Of a stretch of 64,000 nucleotides of DNA, positions 1-12,274 are shown in pieces. Every line of letters starts with the position of its first letter. Within the stretch, counting starts at the first letter, position 1. Source of the DNA: Numida meleagris (taxonomy: Eukaryota; Chordata; Aves; Galliformes; Numididae); NCBI RefSeq assembly GCF_002078875.1, contig NC_034410.1, positions 103,796,640-103,860,639 on the forward strand, given 5' to 3'. Under the pieces are notes generated by a model. It was given only the letters and a program-made list of their open reading frames with translations, had not been told where the DNA came from and made no database searches. Both the position numbers and the translations under genes were made by a program.

Positions 1-95
1 AATGTAGTAGTCCTTCTCTTCTGAGAACCAGGTACATCCACTACATGATGTTATGATGTGGAATACCAATAACCGAAAATCATAAAACCATGACA
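1..95 (-). mobile_element. ERVL-like solo LTR, 5' end only (cut by window edge)
   Basis: These 95 bases match the high-coordinate end of the LTR at 36765-37286 with about 4 mismatches, in the same orientation. On the minus strand the element begins TGTCATGG, the usual TG start of a retroviral LTR. The rest lies outside the window, so its other end and target duplication cannot be checked. No retroviral internal sequence follows on the high-coordinate side, as expected because that side is the outer edge of the LTR. The family resembles avian ERVL LTRs; the exact subfamily is not determined. Confidence 0.8.
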
Positions 96-282
96 TTTGT
101 AAAAAAAAAAGAAGTGCAGAGGCATAATTTCTAACTCTGTATTAGAATTGGTTAGCTTAAAAAATTAACGATCTACCAAAATACTGTAAGAAATCCAAAA
201 CACACTTTTAGTAATTTCATACATATACATATTTGCTAATTGTTTTTTCCTCAGAAAAATACAAACATTCAGGAAAATAATC

Positions 283-306
283 TTTTTTTTTTTTTTTTTT
301 TTTTTT
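283..306. repeat. Poly-T homopolymer (24 T)
   Basis: An uninterrupted run of 24 T is visible. I see no retrotransposon body attached on either side, so it is best called a simple homopolymer. Confidence 0.9.
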
Positions 307-1268
307 GGTAAATATCTTGAATTTAGTGGGCTTGGAGCAAAATACAACATTTCTTTTAGTAGGTAGCAAATGAATGGAAAGCCACAATCCTCTCAGTAAT
401 AATGATCAAAGGATTTCCAGGAAATTAAGAAATCCTAATAATTTTTATTCTAGAATAAGAAGCCTAGAAGCCTTGGGAATCTTTCTTGAAGACACTGATT
501 CATCAAAGTTCTGTGAATCATAGAGCCCAGGCCCCTACAACTGTAAAAAAAAAAAACCTCCACACTGATGGAGAACCAGATACTTGACAGCTTGTAACTT
601 TTGACTATTGACTGTAACCTAATTTCAGCATTTTCCAAATGAAATATTTATTTAACTAATTAATTTTAAATTTAGCCTTAAACTTTCTTCACTTTTAAAA
701 GCTACTTTGAGAATAATATTTTTTTATTTCTTAGGAAATAGGAATTATATATTCTAATTAGATCTTGTAGACCCCATGTTCTAGGTATATTAAAAAAAAT
801 AGAAACTTATAAGTAACACGGTTCCAATTTTCAAATTGAAATATTAGACACAACTGAAAATAAATTGATTTCAGACACCTCTGAAGTCCTAGATTCAGAG
901 CTCTGCCCTAAAGTATTCCAAGTATTTTTGTTGCTTTTGAAAGTAAGAAATATTTGAAAAAAAACAGGAAGGCCTTCCCTTGTAGTATTTTCTGTTCTGC
1001 GAAGTCAAGATGTTTGCAAGGCAGCGATTCAGAAAAGGATTTAGACATACAGAGTTTTTTGCAACTCATTCTCCATGATTGAAGATTTTGTTTCACAAGG
1101 CTATAATGATTTGCACATTCCAGCACCAGTTTCCTTAATAGGTTCTTTTCCCTTTAGTGTAGGTGAGCATTACACTTTTTTCTTTGTTTAGCTAAGCTCC
1201 TTCTGTTAACCATGTGCCATCCGCCTCCCTCCTGAATTCTGAGTGTGTCCCCTTGCCCTCAACTGCAG

Positions 1269-1378
1269 ATACCAGTGCCTGGACAGCCATGCAAAAGGTG
1301 CCATCCTTCCCAGTAAAGGAAGAGCCCAACATTATATAGAGCTATGTGACAGAAATTTTTCAGCTCCAGAAACACCTG
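1269..1378 (+). other. Candidate internal exon, 110 nt
   Basis: A pyrimidine-rich tract ending in CTGCAG precedes the segment, and it is followed by CACCTG|GTAAGG, a near-consensus donor. One frame is open throughout and reads YQCLDSHAKG... to ...SAPETPG, about 36 residues. I do not recognise the peptide. The length is not a multiple of three, so as a coding exon it would shift phase, and it could equally belong to a lncRNA or UTR. Splice-like pairs also arise by chance in 64 kb, so this is a candidate only. Confidence 0.25.
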
Positions 1379-3041
1379 GTAAGGGTATGATAGTCATTAA
1401 TACAGAAGCACACAATCTTGACAGAAGTTCTCTAGTATGTCCTTGGCAAATATTTGCAGAAAATGACATTTTTTTTTTTTGTATGTTATTCCTAACTATG
1501 TCATGAGAGTAGTTTTATCTATCAATTGAACTTATAAAAGACTATTACTAATCTTGGGCCTAGTAAAACAAACACATTTTTCCCTATACTACATTATACA
1601 GCTCATTAAAAGACAAATGCCATCTTTAGCTGTGAATCCATACTGATCCTTCTAATACTACCCAAAGTAGAACTTTGTTTGGGATCTTGGCAGAGCTCAT
1701 AGCCTAACAAGATTCAAAACTGCTTGTGGGGTGATAGGGAAGTGGAACTTGTAGGTAAGAATTTTAGGGGAAGTGACAGCTGTGAACTGAGTAGTCTCTC
1801 CATACAGCTACTTAACATAACTCAGGAACAGCCAGTGTTCATTCTATGTACATTTTACTTGCACACTGATATATTTGTTAAGTTGGCAACAATTGATTTT
1901 GTTGTTGTTCTTTTGAATCTCAAGTTCTTAGCTTCTGCAGTCTCCCTTAATTAGTGCAATATATTTGAAAACATAATAATTTAACCTCACACTGTTTGTC
2001 CATTGTTAGCTGAAACCTTAAGTTTGAAAAGAACTTTCTGAAGATATCAACAGCATAATACTCATGACCGATCTGATCAGATTGTGAAAACAGGAGTTTT
2101 TGGGAATATCTGAAAGGTGGTTTGACCTAGATGTTGTGGTACTGACAGTCTTTCCCTTCTCCTCTTTAATTCCCAGAGCAATTAATATATTATCTGCAAG
2201 TTAATATGAGCTACAGCATTTCAGTTAAAGGAGGGCTTGCGCTCTTAGGGGCAAAGACTGATATTCTTGTGTTAGCTAAAACTACAGCATGTTTGAATAA
2301 AGATCAGTAATTTGGCTCTGAGGCAAGCTTTCTGCTAACCCTAGGAATATCCTGGACTTCCTGGAAGTAATATTCTGCGTGTTAAGGGTGAAATCGGAAT
2401 GACTTAGTAACTAACCACCAAGGTCAAGAATAACACCAATTAAAAAAAATTTCAGAAAAGAAATCCTCCCATATGCTACCCCTCCACTCACAATGCAATA
2501 GTAAATGATGTTTTCCTGATTGAATGGAAAGACTATTAAATTTCAAAAAGCCCCTAGAAGTTATTCGTAGCCACATCTCATATTCTCAGCTATTCCTTCT
2601 GTGTTGCCAAACTAATCCTAACTCTGACCAAGCAATAAATAACATGATTATTATGTTGAAATCTGTTCAGTGAAGACGTAAAGCTAAAAAGAAATGTAGA
2701 GCTTAAATTTTCTGTTTACAGAAACTACTTACTAAATGCAGAAACAGTTATGCTGATGGCCAAAGGTATTTCATATGTTCCCAGAGTTTTTTGGAAAGAG
2801 TTATTTAAAAAGAGTTATTAAAAGGCTACCAGGTGTATTGAATTGTGCTGAGCTAGTTTTATCTTATTGTCGTAACTTCCTCTTTAAGTCAAAAAGAATA
2901 AATCAGAAAGTTCCCAACTGCGTCATGAGACTCAGAGTCCTACACTACTAGCCTGCAAGTTTTTGCTGGAAGATCCTCATGGTCAAAAGCCATGTTCAGA
3001 CTGGACTTAGAGAATTTATTCTTTTTTTTTATTTCTTTCTT

Positions 3042-3055
3042 TGTGTGTGTGTGTG
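3042..3055. repeat. (TG)7 microsatellite
   Basis: Seven TG units occur in a row after a T-rich tract. Confidence 0.9.
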
Positions 3056-4099
3056 AGCAACCTATTGAAAAAGTTAGTGGAAGATTCCTGCAGAGAAAAC
3101 TTTAGGACTAGTGTGCCTCACTCTCTTGCCTCTGTACACCTTCTTAGGCAGTTTGGTGGTAAGGTACCTGTAATCCAAGAGCTACCTCCCATGATTCAGA
3201 GCAAGATTGTTCACAATACTGTGCTGCCTGCTTCAGTGCTCCCTTTTTCTTGTATGTGATGTGTTTCATCAGAAGTCTTCAATTAACTGACACCTCATTT
3301 ACTGAACTGGCCATGCTATGAAGCATGCCTTCTGCACCCATGGAAGACTTTCACTGTAGGAAGATTATGAACACAGCCAGAGTAAAAACCATAGCTGACA
3401 TCACCTCCAAACAGCAGTACTTCATGACTTTGGCTATCAGAGGCAACATGTCATCTCTGCTTCACATTCCTCTTCTTCCTAGCTGAGTAGATATTAATTA
3501 CTATATCTGCAAAATCCTTGGCTCCCTTTTCTTCACTGTAGTGCCTGTATACCAACCCAAACAGCATGTCAAACAAACAGGAAGAATTAGAGACCTGTGT
3601 GCTGCTGCAGGACCACGATCTCATTGTGATCATGGACATATGGTGGGACAGTTTTTATTACTAGAACTCTGTCGTGGATAGCAATATCCTTTTCAGGAAA
3701 AACAGAGCAGCAAGGAAAGATGGTGGAGTTGCGCCTTATGTAAGAGAACAACTGAAATGCATTGAGCTCTGACTAGGGATGAATGACAAACGAGTTGAGA
3801 ACTTGTGGGTGAGAATTAAGGTGCAGGCTAGTAGGGGGGCCACCTGATCAGGAGGAGGAAGTTGATGAGGCCTTCTACAGACAGCTGGAAGTAGTTTCAC
3901 AATCACAGGTGCTGGTTCTCACAAAACACTTCAACAACCCTGATGTTTTCAGGAAAAGCAACACTGCTAGACATGCACAGTCCAGGAATTTCATGTAGTG
4001 TGTGGAAGATAACTTTTTGACACAAGTAGTGGAGGCGCCAATGAGGAGAAGCGTGTTGCTGGACCTTGTTCTTACAAACAAGGAAAGACTGGTGCAAAT

Positions 4100-4387
4100 G
4101 TGAGGGTTAGGGGAAGTCTTGGATGCAGTGACCATGAGATAGTGATGTTCAGGATCTTACATGGAAGAAACAAGGCAATAAATAGAACTGCAACCCTGTA
4201 CTTCAGAAGAGCCAACTTTGATCTCTTCAAGGACCTATTTGGCAGTATTGCATCGGTTAAAACACTGGAATGTAAGGGGATTCAAGAGAGCCGGTCAATA
4301 TTCAAGCACCATGTCTTCCAAGCTCAAGATCAGTGCATCTCTAAGAGTAAGAAATCAGGCAAAGGTGGCAGGAGACTATGTGGTTGA
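4100..4387 (+). pseudogene. CR1 endonuclease C-terminal fragment and linker
   Basis: A 95-codon open stretch reads GSLGCSDHEIVMFRIL near its start, the conserved SDH signature at the end of the apurinic-like endonuclease of CR1 ORF2, whose His and Asp are catalytic in the family. It continues into FRRANFDLFKDLFG, a typical CR1 linker between endonuclease and RT. The frame then closes and coding continues in another frame, so this is one shard of the 3543-6140 element and not a separate gene. Confidence 0.85.
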
Positions 4388-5417
4388 GCAAGGAGCTCGT
4401 GGAAAAAATGGAAGAAGAAAGTTTATGGAATGTGGAAAAGGGATCTGTCCACTTGAGAGTAATACAGGAACATCATCAGGGCATGCAGGGATGCAACAAG
4501 GAAGACTAAGGAGAGAAAAAGTATAACAGGAAAACAAAGACGAGGGAGAACATCTGCCTGCTTCTGAATGTGGGTGGTGCCCTGGTAATGGAGGGCACTG
4601 AGAAGGTGAAGTTACTGAATGCTTTCTTTTCTTCAGTCTTTACCGCTGAGACTGCCCCAAGGAAATTCCAGACCCTGAAAGTAACAGTCTAGGGAAAGAA
4701 AGATTTCCCCTTGGTTGAAGAGGATCTGGTCATAGATCATCTAGGCAAACTTGACACGCACAAATCCATGGGCCCTGATGGGATGCACCCATAAGTGCTG
4801 AGGGGGCTGGCAGAAGTGAATGCCAAGCTGTTCTCTATCATCTTTGAAAGTCATGGAGAATGGGAGAGGTGCCTGAAGACTAGAGGAAAGTGAATGCCAC
4901 TCTGGTCTTCAAAAATACAAGAAGGAGGACCTGGAAAACTACAGACCAGTCAGCCTCTCCTCTGTCCATGGGAACATGATGAAGTAGTTTATTCTGGATG
5001 TTGTCTCCAAGCAAGGAGAAGAGAAGAAGGTTACCAGGAGTAGTCAACATGGATTCACCAAGGGGAAACTGTGCTTGACCTATGTGGTATCCTTCTATGT
5101 TTTTATGACCAGCTGGATAGATAGGAGAGAACAGTGGATATTGTCTACCTTGACTTCTCCAAGAGTTTTGACATTTTATCCCATAACATCCTCATAGGTA
5201 AGCTTAGGAAGTGTGAGACTGAAGAATGGACAGTGAGGTGGATTGAGAACTGGCTGACTGGCAGAGCTCAGAAGCTCGGAAGGGTGTAATCAGAGGCGCA
5301 GAGTCTATTTGGAAGCCTGTAACTAGCGCTGTTCCACAGGGGTTGATCTGTGTCCAGTCCTGTTCAACATCTTAATCAGTGAGCTGGATGAAGGGACAGA
5401 ATGCACCCTGAGCAAGT

Positions 5418-5891
5418 TTGCTGATGGTGGGAGGAGTGGCTGACACACTAGGAGGCTGTGCTGACACTCAACAAGATCTGGACAGGCTGGTGAGTTGGAA
5501 GGAGACAAATCTGCTGGGGTTCAACAGGGGAAAGTGCACAGTCCTACACCTGGAGAGGAACAATCACATGCATCTGTGCAAGTTAGGGGCTGACCTGCTG
5601 AAAAGGAGCTCAGCAGAGAAGGACCAGCAGGTCCTGGTGGATAACAGGTTCGCCATTAGCCATCAGTGTGCTTTTGTGGCCAAGAAGTCCAATGGGAACC
5701 TGGGGTGCATTAAAAAGAGCATGACCAGCAGGTCAAGGGAGGTGATTCTTCCAATCTTCTCTGCCCTGGTGAGGAAACATCTGGAATACAGTGTTCAGCT
5801 CTGGGCTTCTCAGTTCAAGAAAGAAAGGGAACTTCTAGAGAGAGTCCAGTGGAGGGCCACAAAGACCATCTCCCTTATGAGGAAAGGCTGA
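5418..5891 (+). pseudogene. CR1 RT thumb/C-terminal fragment
   Basis: A 157-codon open stretch has DTQQDLDRLVSWKE, HLERNNHMH, FVAKKSNGNLGCIKKSM and TSRSREVILPIFSALV, all in the order of CR1 ORF2 downstream of the RT palm. The catalytic YADD-like box just upstream is degraded to FADGG, with a frame change at the same place. This is the longest intact piece of the 3543-6140 element and is certainly transposon-derived. Confidence 0.9.
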
Positions 5892-6332
5892 GAGACATGG
5901 GGCTGTTCAGCCTGGGGAAGACTGAGATACTTACAAATACCTAAAGGGAGATAAATGAATGGGGCCAGGCTCTTTTTAACACTACCCAGTGACAGGACAA
6001 GGGGCAATGAGCATAGACTGAAACACAGTAAGTTCCATACGAACACGAGGAGAACCTTCTTTACTGTGAGGGCGACAGAGCATTGGAATAAGTGCCTTCC
6101 TGTGTTAACTACTCTGGGAACCTGCCTTGTTAATCCCACTTTTAAAGCAACTAAAGTATTAAAGCAAAATTGTCACTGAATAGGGAAAAATAATCTGACC
6201 TTGTGGTATAAAAAGAATGAAAAAAGTAACTTAAAATAAGTAACATCTGCAAAGATGTGAGAAACTAAGCTCTTCTATTAGAAAATATCTGGCAGAGGTA
6301 ATGTTGTCATTCCTACCTGCAGTAATACACAT

Positions 6333-6830
6333 AGGTCCCTCTGAAAGTAATACCTTCTATATATTTCCATGAAAAGTACAATAGGTACAAAGAGCATAAT
6401 AGCACTATTTGATAGAGAAAATTCTCAGCTACAAAACAATACATTTTCAACATAGTCACCACTATTAGGTATGCATTTTTGATCACAATGAACAAGAGCC
6501 CACATACTGCACTTGTAAAAACCTGCAGCAGTGGTAATGACCCACTGGCACTTTCGTCACTGCTGAAATGCACCATCCATCACCTCACTGTGCTCATATC
6601 CGCTGTTTGGTTTTCAGCAGTGTCAATGAATGTCAATAGGTGCCATTTTTACCACATGGAGGAACTCAACTTCTATGTCAGACACCATTTTGTCAGACTG
6701 CCCTTCTGCTGCCATCTGTCACATGGCAAGAAAATATAATGGTTCAATCTCTACTGCCATACCACCAACATCCACCTCTGATATTGTGGGCCAAAATAAT
6801 AAAATAGGAGATGTTACTTTTGGAGCAGCC
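6333..6830 (-). mobile_element. Mariner (Galluhop/Mariner1_GG-like), internally deleted
   Basis: The two ends are imperfect inverted repeats: the left end reads ...CTGAAAGTAATACC and the right end, reverse complemented, reads GGCTGCTCCAAAAGTAACATC. The second copy at 53747-54164 shares both ends and much of the interior. On the minus strand the interior translates to scraps of a mariner transposase (for example CFVAENLLYQIVLLC), with no continuous frame. At about 500 bp it is far shorter than a roughly 1.3-kb autonomous mariner, so it is a deletion derivative. A flanking TA duplication is not clean, so the exact ends are uncertain by a few bases. Confidence 0.85.
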
Positions 6831-9800
6831 ATTGTCTGTTATATGCAAGTAAAAGGTGTATATTTACATACACCAGTGAAACTAGGAGGATTTTTTAACC
6901 TCACCCACTATCATAACAAATAATATCTCAAAACTGTCATTTTATTGGAGAACATAGTTGGAGACAATTTAAAGACTACTGCAATAGCTCCAACTATATT
7001 ACTTCCTTACTGGCACCACACAGTAGATTATATATTATTAAAACCTACTATACCTTTGCTTTCTGCCTGGACATGAGAGGTTCATGCTACAGGGATTGTA
7101 CATGTGCAGTACTGCTAGGAAGACTGCAACACCATACTAGGTGACTCAATACAAGTCTATTAATATCTTCCAGTCCAGTGCTAGCATGCTCTGTACCTTC
7201 TCCATTCACTTTTTCTGACAGTGGAAACTTGTCAACTACACCACTTAATGAGATGAAACTTTAGGTTGTCTCCTAACTTTTAGGAGTTGAACAGTTGAGC
7301 ACTGCTGGGTGTTCGCAGGAATTCATACAAAACACCCTGAATCTTCTCCAAAGTGAAAATTTCTTATATATTAAGATAACGAGACATAACAAGAATGATT
7401 ATCTTGGTAGGAATTAGGAGAAAGAGAGGCATAAAAATTGCATTAATTTCAGAAGTTAAAAATAATTCATAGTATTCTTTTGGAGATTGCAGCTTTGTAT
7501 CAAACTGTGGATAAGGTAGCCATGTCTGTAAATCATGGTCATTGCATGCAAACAATGGCTTCATTTATTGGATTGCTGTACATGTGCTTACAGTGCTTGT
7601 AATTGAGGATGATTATGGTTAATGATTCTACTAATGTGTACTTTCAAACCAGCAGGACAGTGTAATTTGCATCAAACCTATTCAGTATCTTTTCAGGCAT
7701 TTTGCCTAGTTTAATCTTAATCTAGCACTTGCTGAAGTGGAAACCTCTGGAAACCTCACAGCTGGCTTAAATAGGAGATTTTGTGATACTTCCACAGTGT
7801 ACTCAATAGGATTTAAAGTTTCTGTAGCCTTCATATCATCTGGGCAGCTCCTAGGCCTGTCATACTTTAATATGACAAGGAAACAGTATAAAGGAAACAG
7901 TTGTACTTACTATGACAAAAAATAAAGAAAACATCTGTTTGTGAATAGTTAACTATGTATTCAACAAGAAAAGTAAAGTGTTCCTAAGAAAATGATTTTG
8001 GATTTCTAATATTTTTGGTATAAGGAAACAAAGCCCAAGGTCAGGTACTTCTTTCAGAAGGTAGGAATAACTTGATGGGGTGCTTTAATGCATGTATTTA
8101 AGCAAAAGAACTTCCTCACCTTACACTTTAAATGAGGGAAAAATCAAACCGAACAAGTAGAATATAATCAACTTTGAAGGAAGCAGTTTAATAATTATGT
8201 TATTAGGAAAACAAAGAAGCAAACAAACCTTCCTTAAATTTATATCTTGGTTATTTTTGTTATTTTCTTTTTTTTTTTTTCTTTTTTCCTTTAGTCTACC
8301 AAAAAATCTTAGACCTTAAAGGCATTCCTGCGAAATTTCATGGTAATATGGGAAAATCTAGAAGGTCTTAGCTGTAGGTTATAGATGAGAAACAGAGGAA
8401 TCAGAGCCACATCAAAGAACATAAAAACAAGCAAGGTTAAAGATGCATTTAAACCTGAGAATTTAGCTCTTTTTTTCTGTTTAGTTTCTTATTTGCAGAT
8501 TATATTCCTATGCTTTCTTTTTCTTATATAATAATAACAGATGTTATTATTGTGTCTGTGTCTTGTTTTCAGGCTTTTCAGGTTTTTAAATGGTCTCTAC
8601 TATACTTTTTAATTGGTGATGCCAGTCAATAATCTTCCAGTACAATGAAGACAATTTACATGACTATATCAGTTTACCGCATTTGATCTAACATATCACC
8701 TACTTTTATATAGATATATAATCATTAAAACACTGACTTTTTAGTTTGGAAGGTTATCTGAGTATTTCCCCAGACGTAACAAATTGCTCACTGATTTCAT
8801 AATTACTTAGTATCTGTGACTGCATACTTTTCTTCTGTGCTTTGTTATGGTTGGTTGATGTCACTTTTGCTCTTTTGTGCTAGGGTTTGTAGACTTGCAT
8901 GAGACTTAAGCAGTGGGATTGTCAAGAATTATAAGCATGTAGAAGAACGCACAGAAATATTTTTTTTTTAGCTCATACCACGTTTGTAAGTCTTCCAGAG
9001 GATGCCAGGCTGCTGTGACCTCTATATCATAGGGTAGAATAGTGTATATTCACACCATGCTTTCTGTCTGTATAGAACTACATTTTCCTTGCTTTCCAGG
9101 CATCCACTTTGAGACTGAGGGCGGATGACTCTCCTTCTTACGTAAACTGTACTTCACATAAACAACTGAAAATACAGTTAACTCTCTGTGATTGTCCTGC
9201 TATCCCATCCCTAAGGGAAAAGTTAAAATGCTCCCAGAAGTCCATACTTAGTATTTCAAAATTAAATAAATAGAATATTCCCATGCACAGAGGAAGATAA
9301 TCTTTTCCTTCTGTTGAAATTTCAAGTGGACTGTAAAGGGAAAGAAAAACCTAGACCTTGAAATAAAATGAGAAACCTATTACCATGGGAGTGCATAGCA
9401 TAAAAATAACCATCTGAGGTAGCTTTTTCTCTAACAACTTGTCTTGTAAAAGAGAAATGAATGAAATCTCACAAAGACTCTAAACTCCTCATGCATTTTC
9501 ATAGTTGCAGCTGTAGTTTTCAAGGGTTCTGTTTTAAAAGGGAAATAAGTCAGAAATGCTTACATTCAAAAATATACAATGATCCTACAACACAGGAGGA
9601 GCTCCAATTTTCTAGCAATGTTATTGTTTTGCAATCTGGTACCAGGATATTCTTTTTATTCACTAGGTTGTAATTTAAATAGTTACATTTATTTTCTGGA
9701 AAATAAACAGTATTTCTACTCTATGTAAGATGTTATGTTGTTATTGAAAAATATTAGGAGGGTTTGAGAAGAAAGTTGAACACTTGTTTTTAGAGGTCAG

Positions 9801-10266
9801 ATGGTAGGTGCCATGGAGAGTAGTAGTTGTAAGTTAAAAGAATGGAACAAGGGGTGGACTAAGTTAATAATTTCACTCATGTCAGCAAGCCTAGGAAACT
9901 TCAAAAAAAAAAAAAGCATTTTTAAGTGTACTTCGGATGTCTCTATTTATGCTTAAATTTGTAAACCACCAATAAACATAATTCACACTGAGATTCTCCC
10001 TTTCATAGCAACTCAGTTTCCAACAAGCCTACTTCAGGGACTGATCAATAAAATTTTGTAACTCAGCAAAATTTCAAAATTGACAAACCTCTTGAAAGAT
10101 TAGGGAATAAACCTGACTGTGCATATCATGTAACTATGTATTTAGACCACCTCTGACTTATATATCATTGAAAATATGATGGATACCCATTGGTTTATTT
10201 TTCCTGCAACACTTTGCAACTTACTGAATACAAGCAAAGAAAACCAAACGAAGTTGCAGAAAGTTT

Positions 10267-10293
10267 TTTGTTTGTTTGTTTGTTTGTTTGTTT
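10267..10293. repeat. (TTTG)n microsatellite
   Basis: Six to seven tandem TTTG units are directly visible. Confidence 0.9.
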
Positions 10294-12242
10294 AAATTTA
10301 TTTTCTGCCTGTGTAGCTTATGTATTGAAGGCTGAGTGTAGTGGTTGCACTTTGGTTTTTATAATGTGGCAAATCTTGTGAATTGAAGAAAGAAGTTATG
10401 GTTCATGGAAACTACAGGCTGAATTGCTCCGCGGAAAATTAAATTCAGCTAGAGAGACCCATTCATGGGTCATTATATAAGTAAACCTCAACTTTTGAAA
10501 GATCACCAGGTATAATCAAAATCAAAACACTTCAGTTTTTACATGAAATTTTACGTGCTTCAATTTCAGGTACTTGGACAGGAAAATCTCAACAAAACAC
10601 TGTCTCAATGTACCATGTGGAAAACAGAACTAATAAACAAACTAGTGTAAATTTCCCATTGAAAAAAACTCATGTGAAAAATTTTAACAGTCATTATTGA
10701 CATAATACCTGCAAAACATCCAAATACCCTTTAACAACTTCAGCTGACCTCTTTCCCAAGTAATTTCAAAAGTTTATTTTTTTGACTGAGTAATTTCATA
10801 GAGCAACTATTTCAATCTACCTTCAAGTTATAAAAAACATCTAGTCAGTAACTGTCCAATAGTAAGGTGTTGACATACTGCTGGCAGTAGGTACAACTGC
10901 TGAGTTTTTATTTCATAAATGTCATATGTGAGGATATATAAACTTCTTTTAGATTAAAGGATTCTTCAGGCTGATGCTTACCATTTCTTAATATTCCTGA
11001 AACTTCAGAAAAAGGAAGACTGAAGTCTACATTATTGTTTTCGTAATTTTCTATATTTCAATATATGACAATACAAAACCAGGTTATCTGACTCTTCGTT
11101 CTCATCTTGTGCTCAAGGGAAACAATATTTTGTGCTTCAACATAAAAAATCTTTGGTTTGTCTTCAAACAAATGCTTCTGTTACTAAAGTCATCTGTAAT
11201 ACATTGTTGTGATTGACAAAAAAATAAGAAGCTATTGCAAAATAAACCTTTATGCAACTTTACATTAAAGCCATTTATAGAATGAAAAATAGATTATGTA
11301 AATAGGGAGAATATTAGGAACTTCAGGCAATGTCCTCCAGGAACGACTGTTTATTAGAGTAGGTACTAGGTATTGATTATCATCTCACATTATAGCTATT
11401 TTCCTTGATCATTCATTACAATATCACTTGAAAGTAGATTAATCATTAGGTTTTACTCTTGCAAGCTGGGTTTTATTCTTCTAAGCCTGTACCTTCCTGT
11501 AGTGGGCTCCAAACATTTCAATGCACTGTCTTCAGTCTTGGAATTTAATTGAAATCTGCTTCTTTATGAGCCAGTCTTTTATAAGTTTGTGCAGTGTTAA
11601 CAGAGTTAGGATTTTAGAGCTACTTGAACCAGACTGACTACATGAAAAGCAAATTTAGGCCGTTAGATAAGATAATGATCTCAGTAAAGGGACTAAGCAA
11701 GCTCAGCCTTTGGGTTTTGCAGCTTTAAAAATGCAAGATCATCCACTTGTGTTGTTTTGAATAGGATTTAATTTCTTATTTTACAAGTAGCAGGGTTTGA
11801 ATTCCAAGGGTATTCATCCAATGTACTTCAGATGTTAGCCTTTATATAGAGCTTATCATGGCCATGAGTACAAGAAGAAGCACATAAGGGATTATGAAAT
11901 TATTGAAGTAAGTCAGAGAACAGATCTAAGAACAAATTGAGTAAAAAATTTGTGATTTAGAGAAGGCATCCTATCTTCTACACATTTAAGTTATAGACAA
12001 ACAAAAAATTGTTTTACATTTTAAACCATTCCTGAGTCTGGGTTGCTGTGAAACCTCAAAGTTTTGTTACTTGGTTTACTTTATTATTTTCCAGTGTTGT
12101 AGTATAAAGGTAGTACACCACCACCACAGAATATCAAATTCTAAAGACTTCTATCAGGATGACACTGAAACTCCAATGCAGTTGCTTTATTATTACAGAG
12201 GTTACTTGATGCTTTATTGAGAATATGCATTTCCTCTTTCAT

Positions 12243-12274
12243 AAAACAAACAAACAAACAAAAAAACAAAAACA
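12243..12274. repeat. (AAAC)n microsatellite, interrupted
   Basis: Tandem AAAC units followed by A-rich irregular units. Confidence 0.85.

Larger units (their letters stand above)
96..3542. other. Non-coding AT-rich stretch with one exon-like segment
   Basis: I recognise no gene or dispersed repeat here apart from a 24-base T run at 283-306, a TG dinucleotide run near 3042 and the exon-like segment at 1269-1378. Reading frames are short (under 90 residues), have low-complexity composition and show no known domain. Confidence 0.6.
3543..6140 (+). mobile_element. CR1 LINE, decayed, endonuclease through RT C-terminus
   Basis: Translated pieces follow CR1 ORF2 order on the plus strand. First comes an endonuclease N-terminal region with a WWD motif near 3640. 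Next is the endonuclease end with GCSDHE (about 4120-4140), then the linker, then RT motif A (VYLDFSKSFD, near 5145-5175). After that come the FNILISELDEG region (about 5365) and a motif C remnant FADGG near 5420, and finally the thumb and C-terminal region with TSRSREVILP near 5730. Frame changes and stops interrupt it throughout, so it cannot be active. The 5' UTR and ORF1 are absent and I see no clear octamer tail, so both ends are approximate. Its C-terminal part resembles the CR1 piece at 25246-25685, suggesting one old subfamily. Confidence 0.9.

Noticed and set aside
7070..7350. A possible unnamed repeat after the first mariner
   Set aside because: I found no second copy in the window and no terminal or tail structure.
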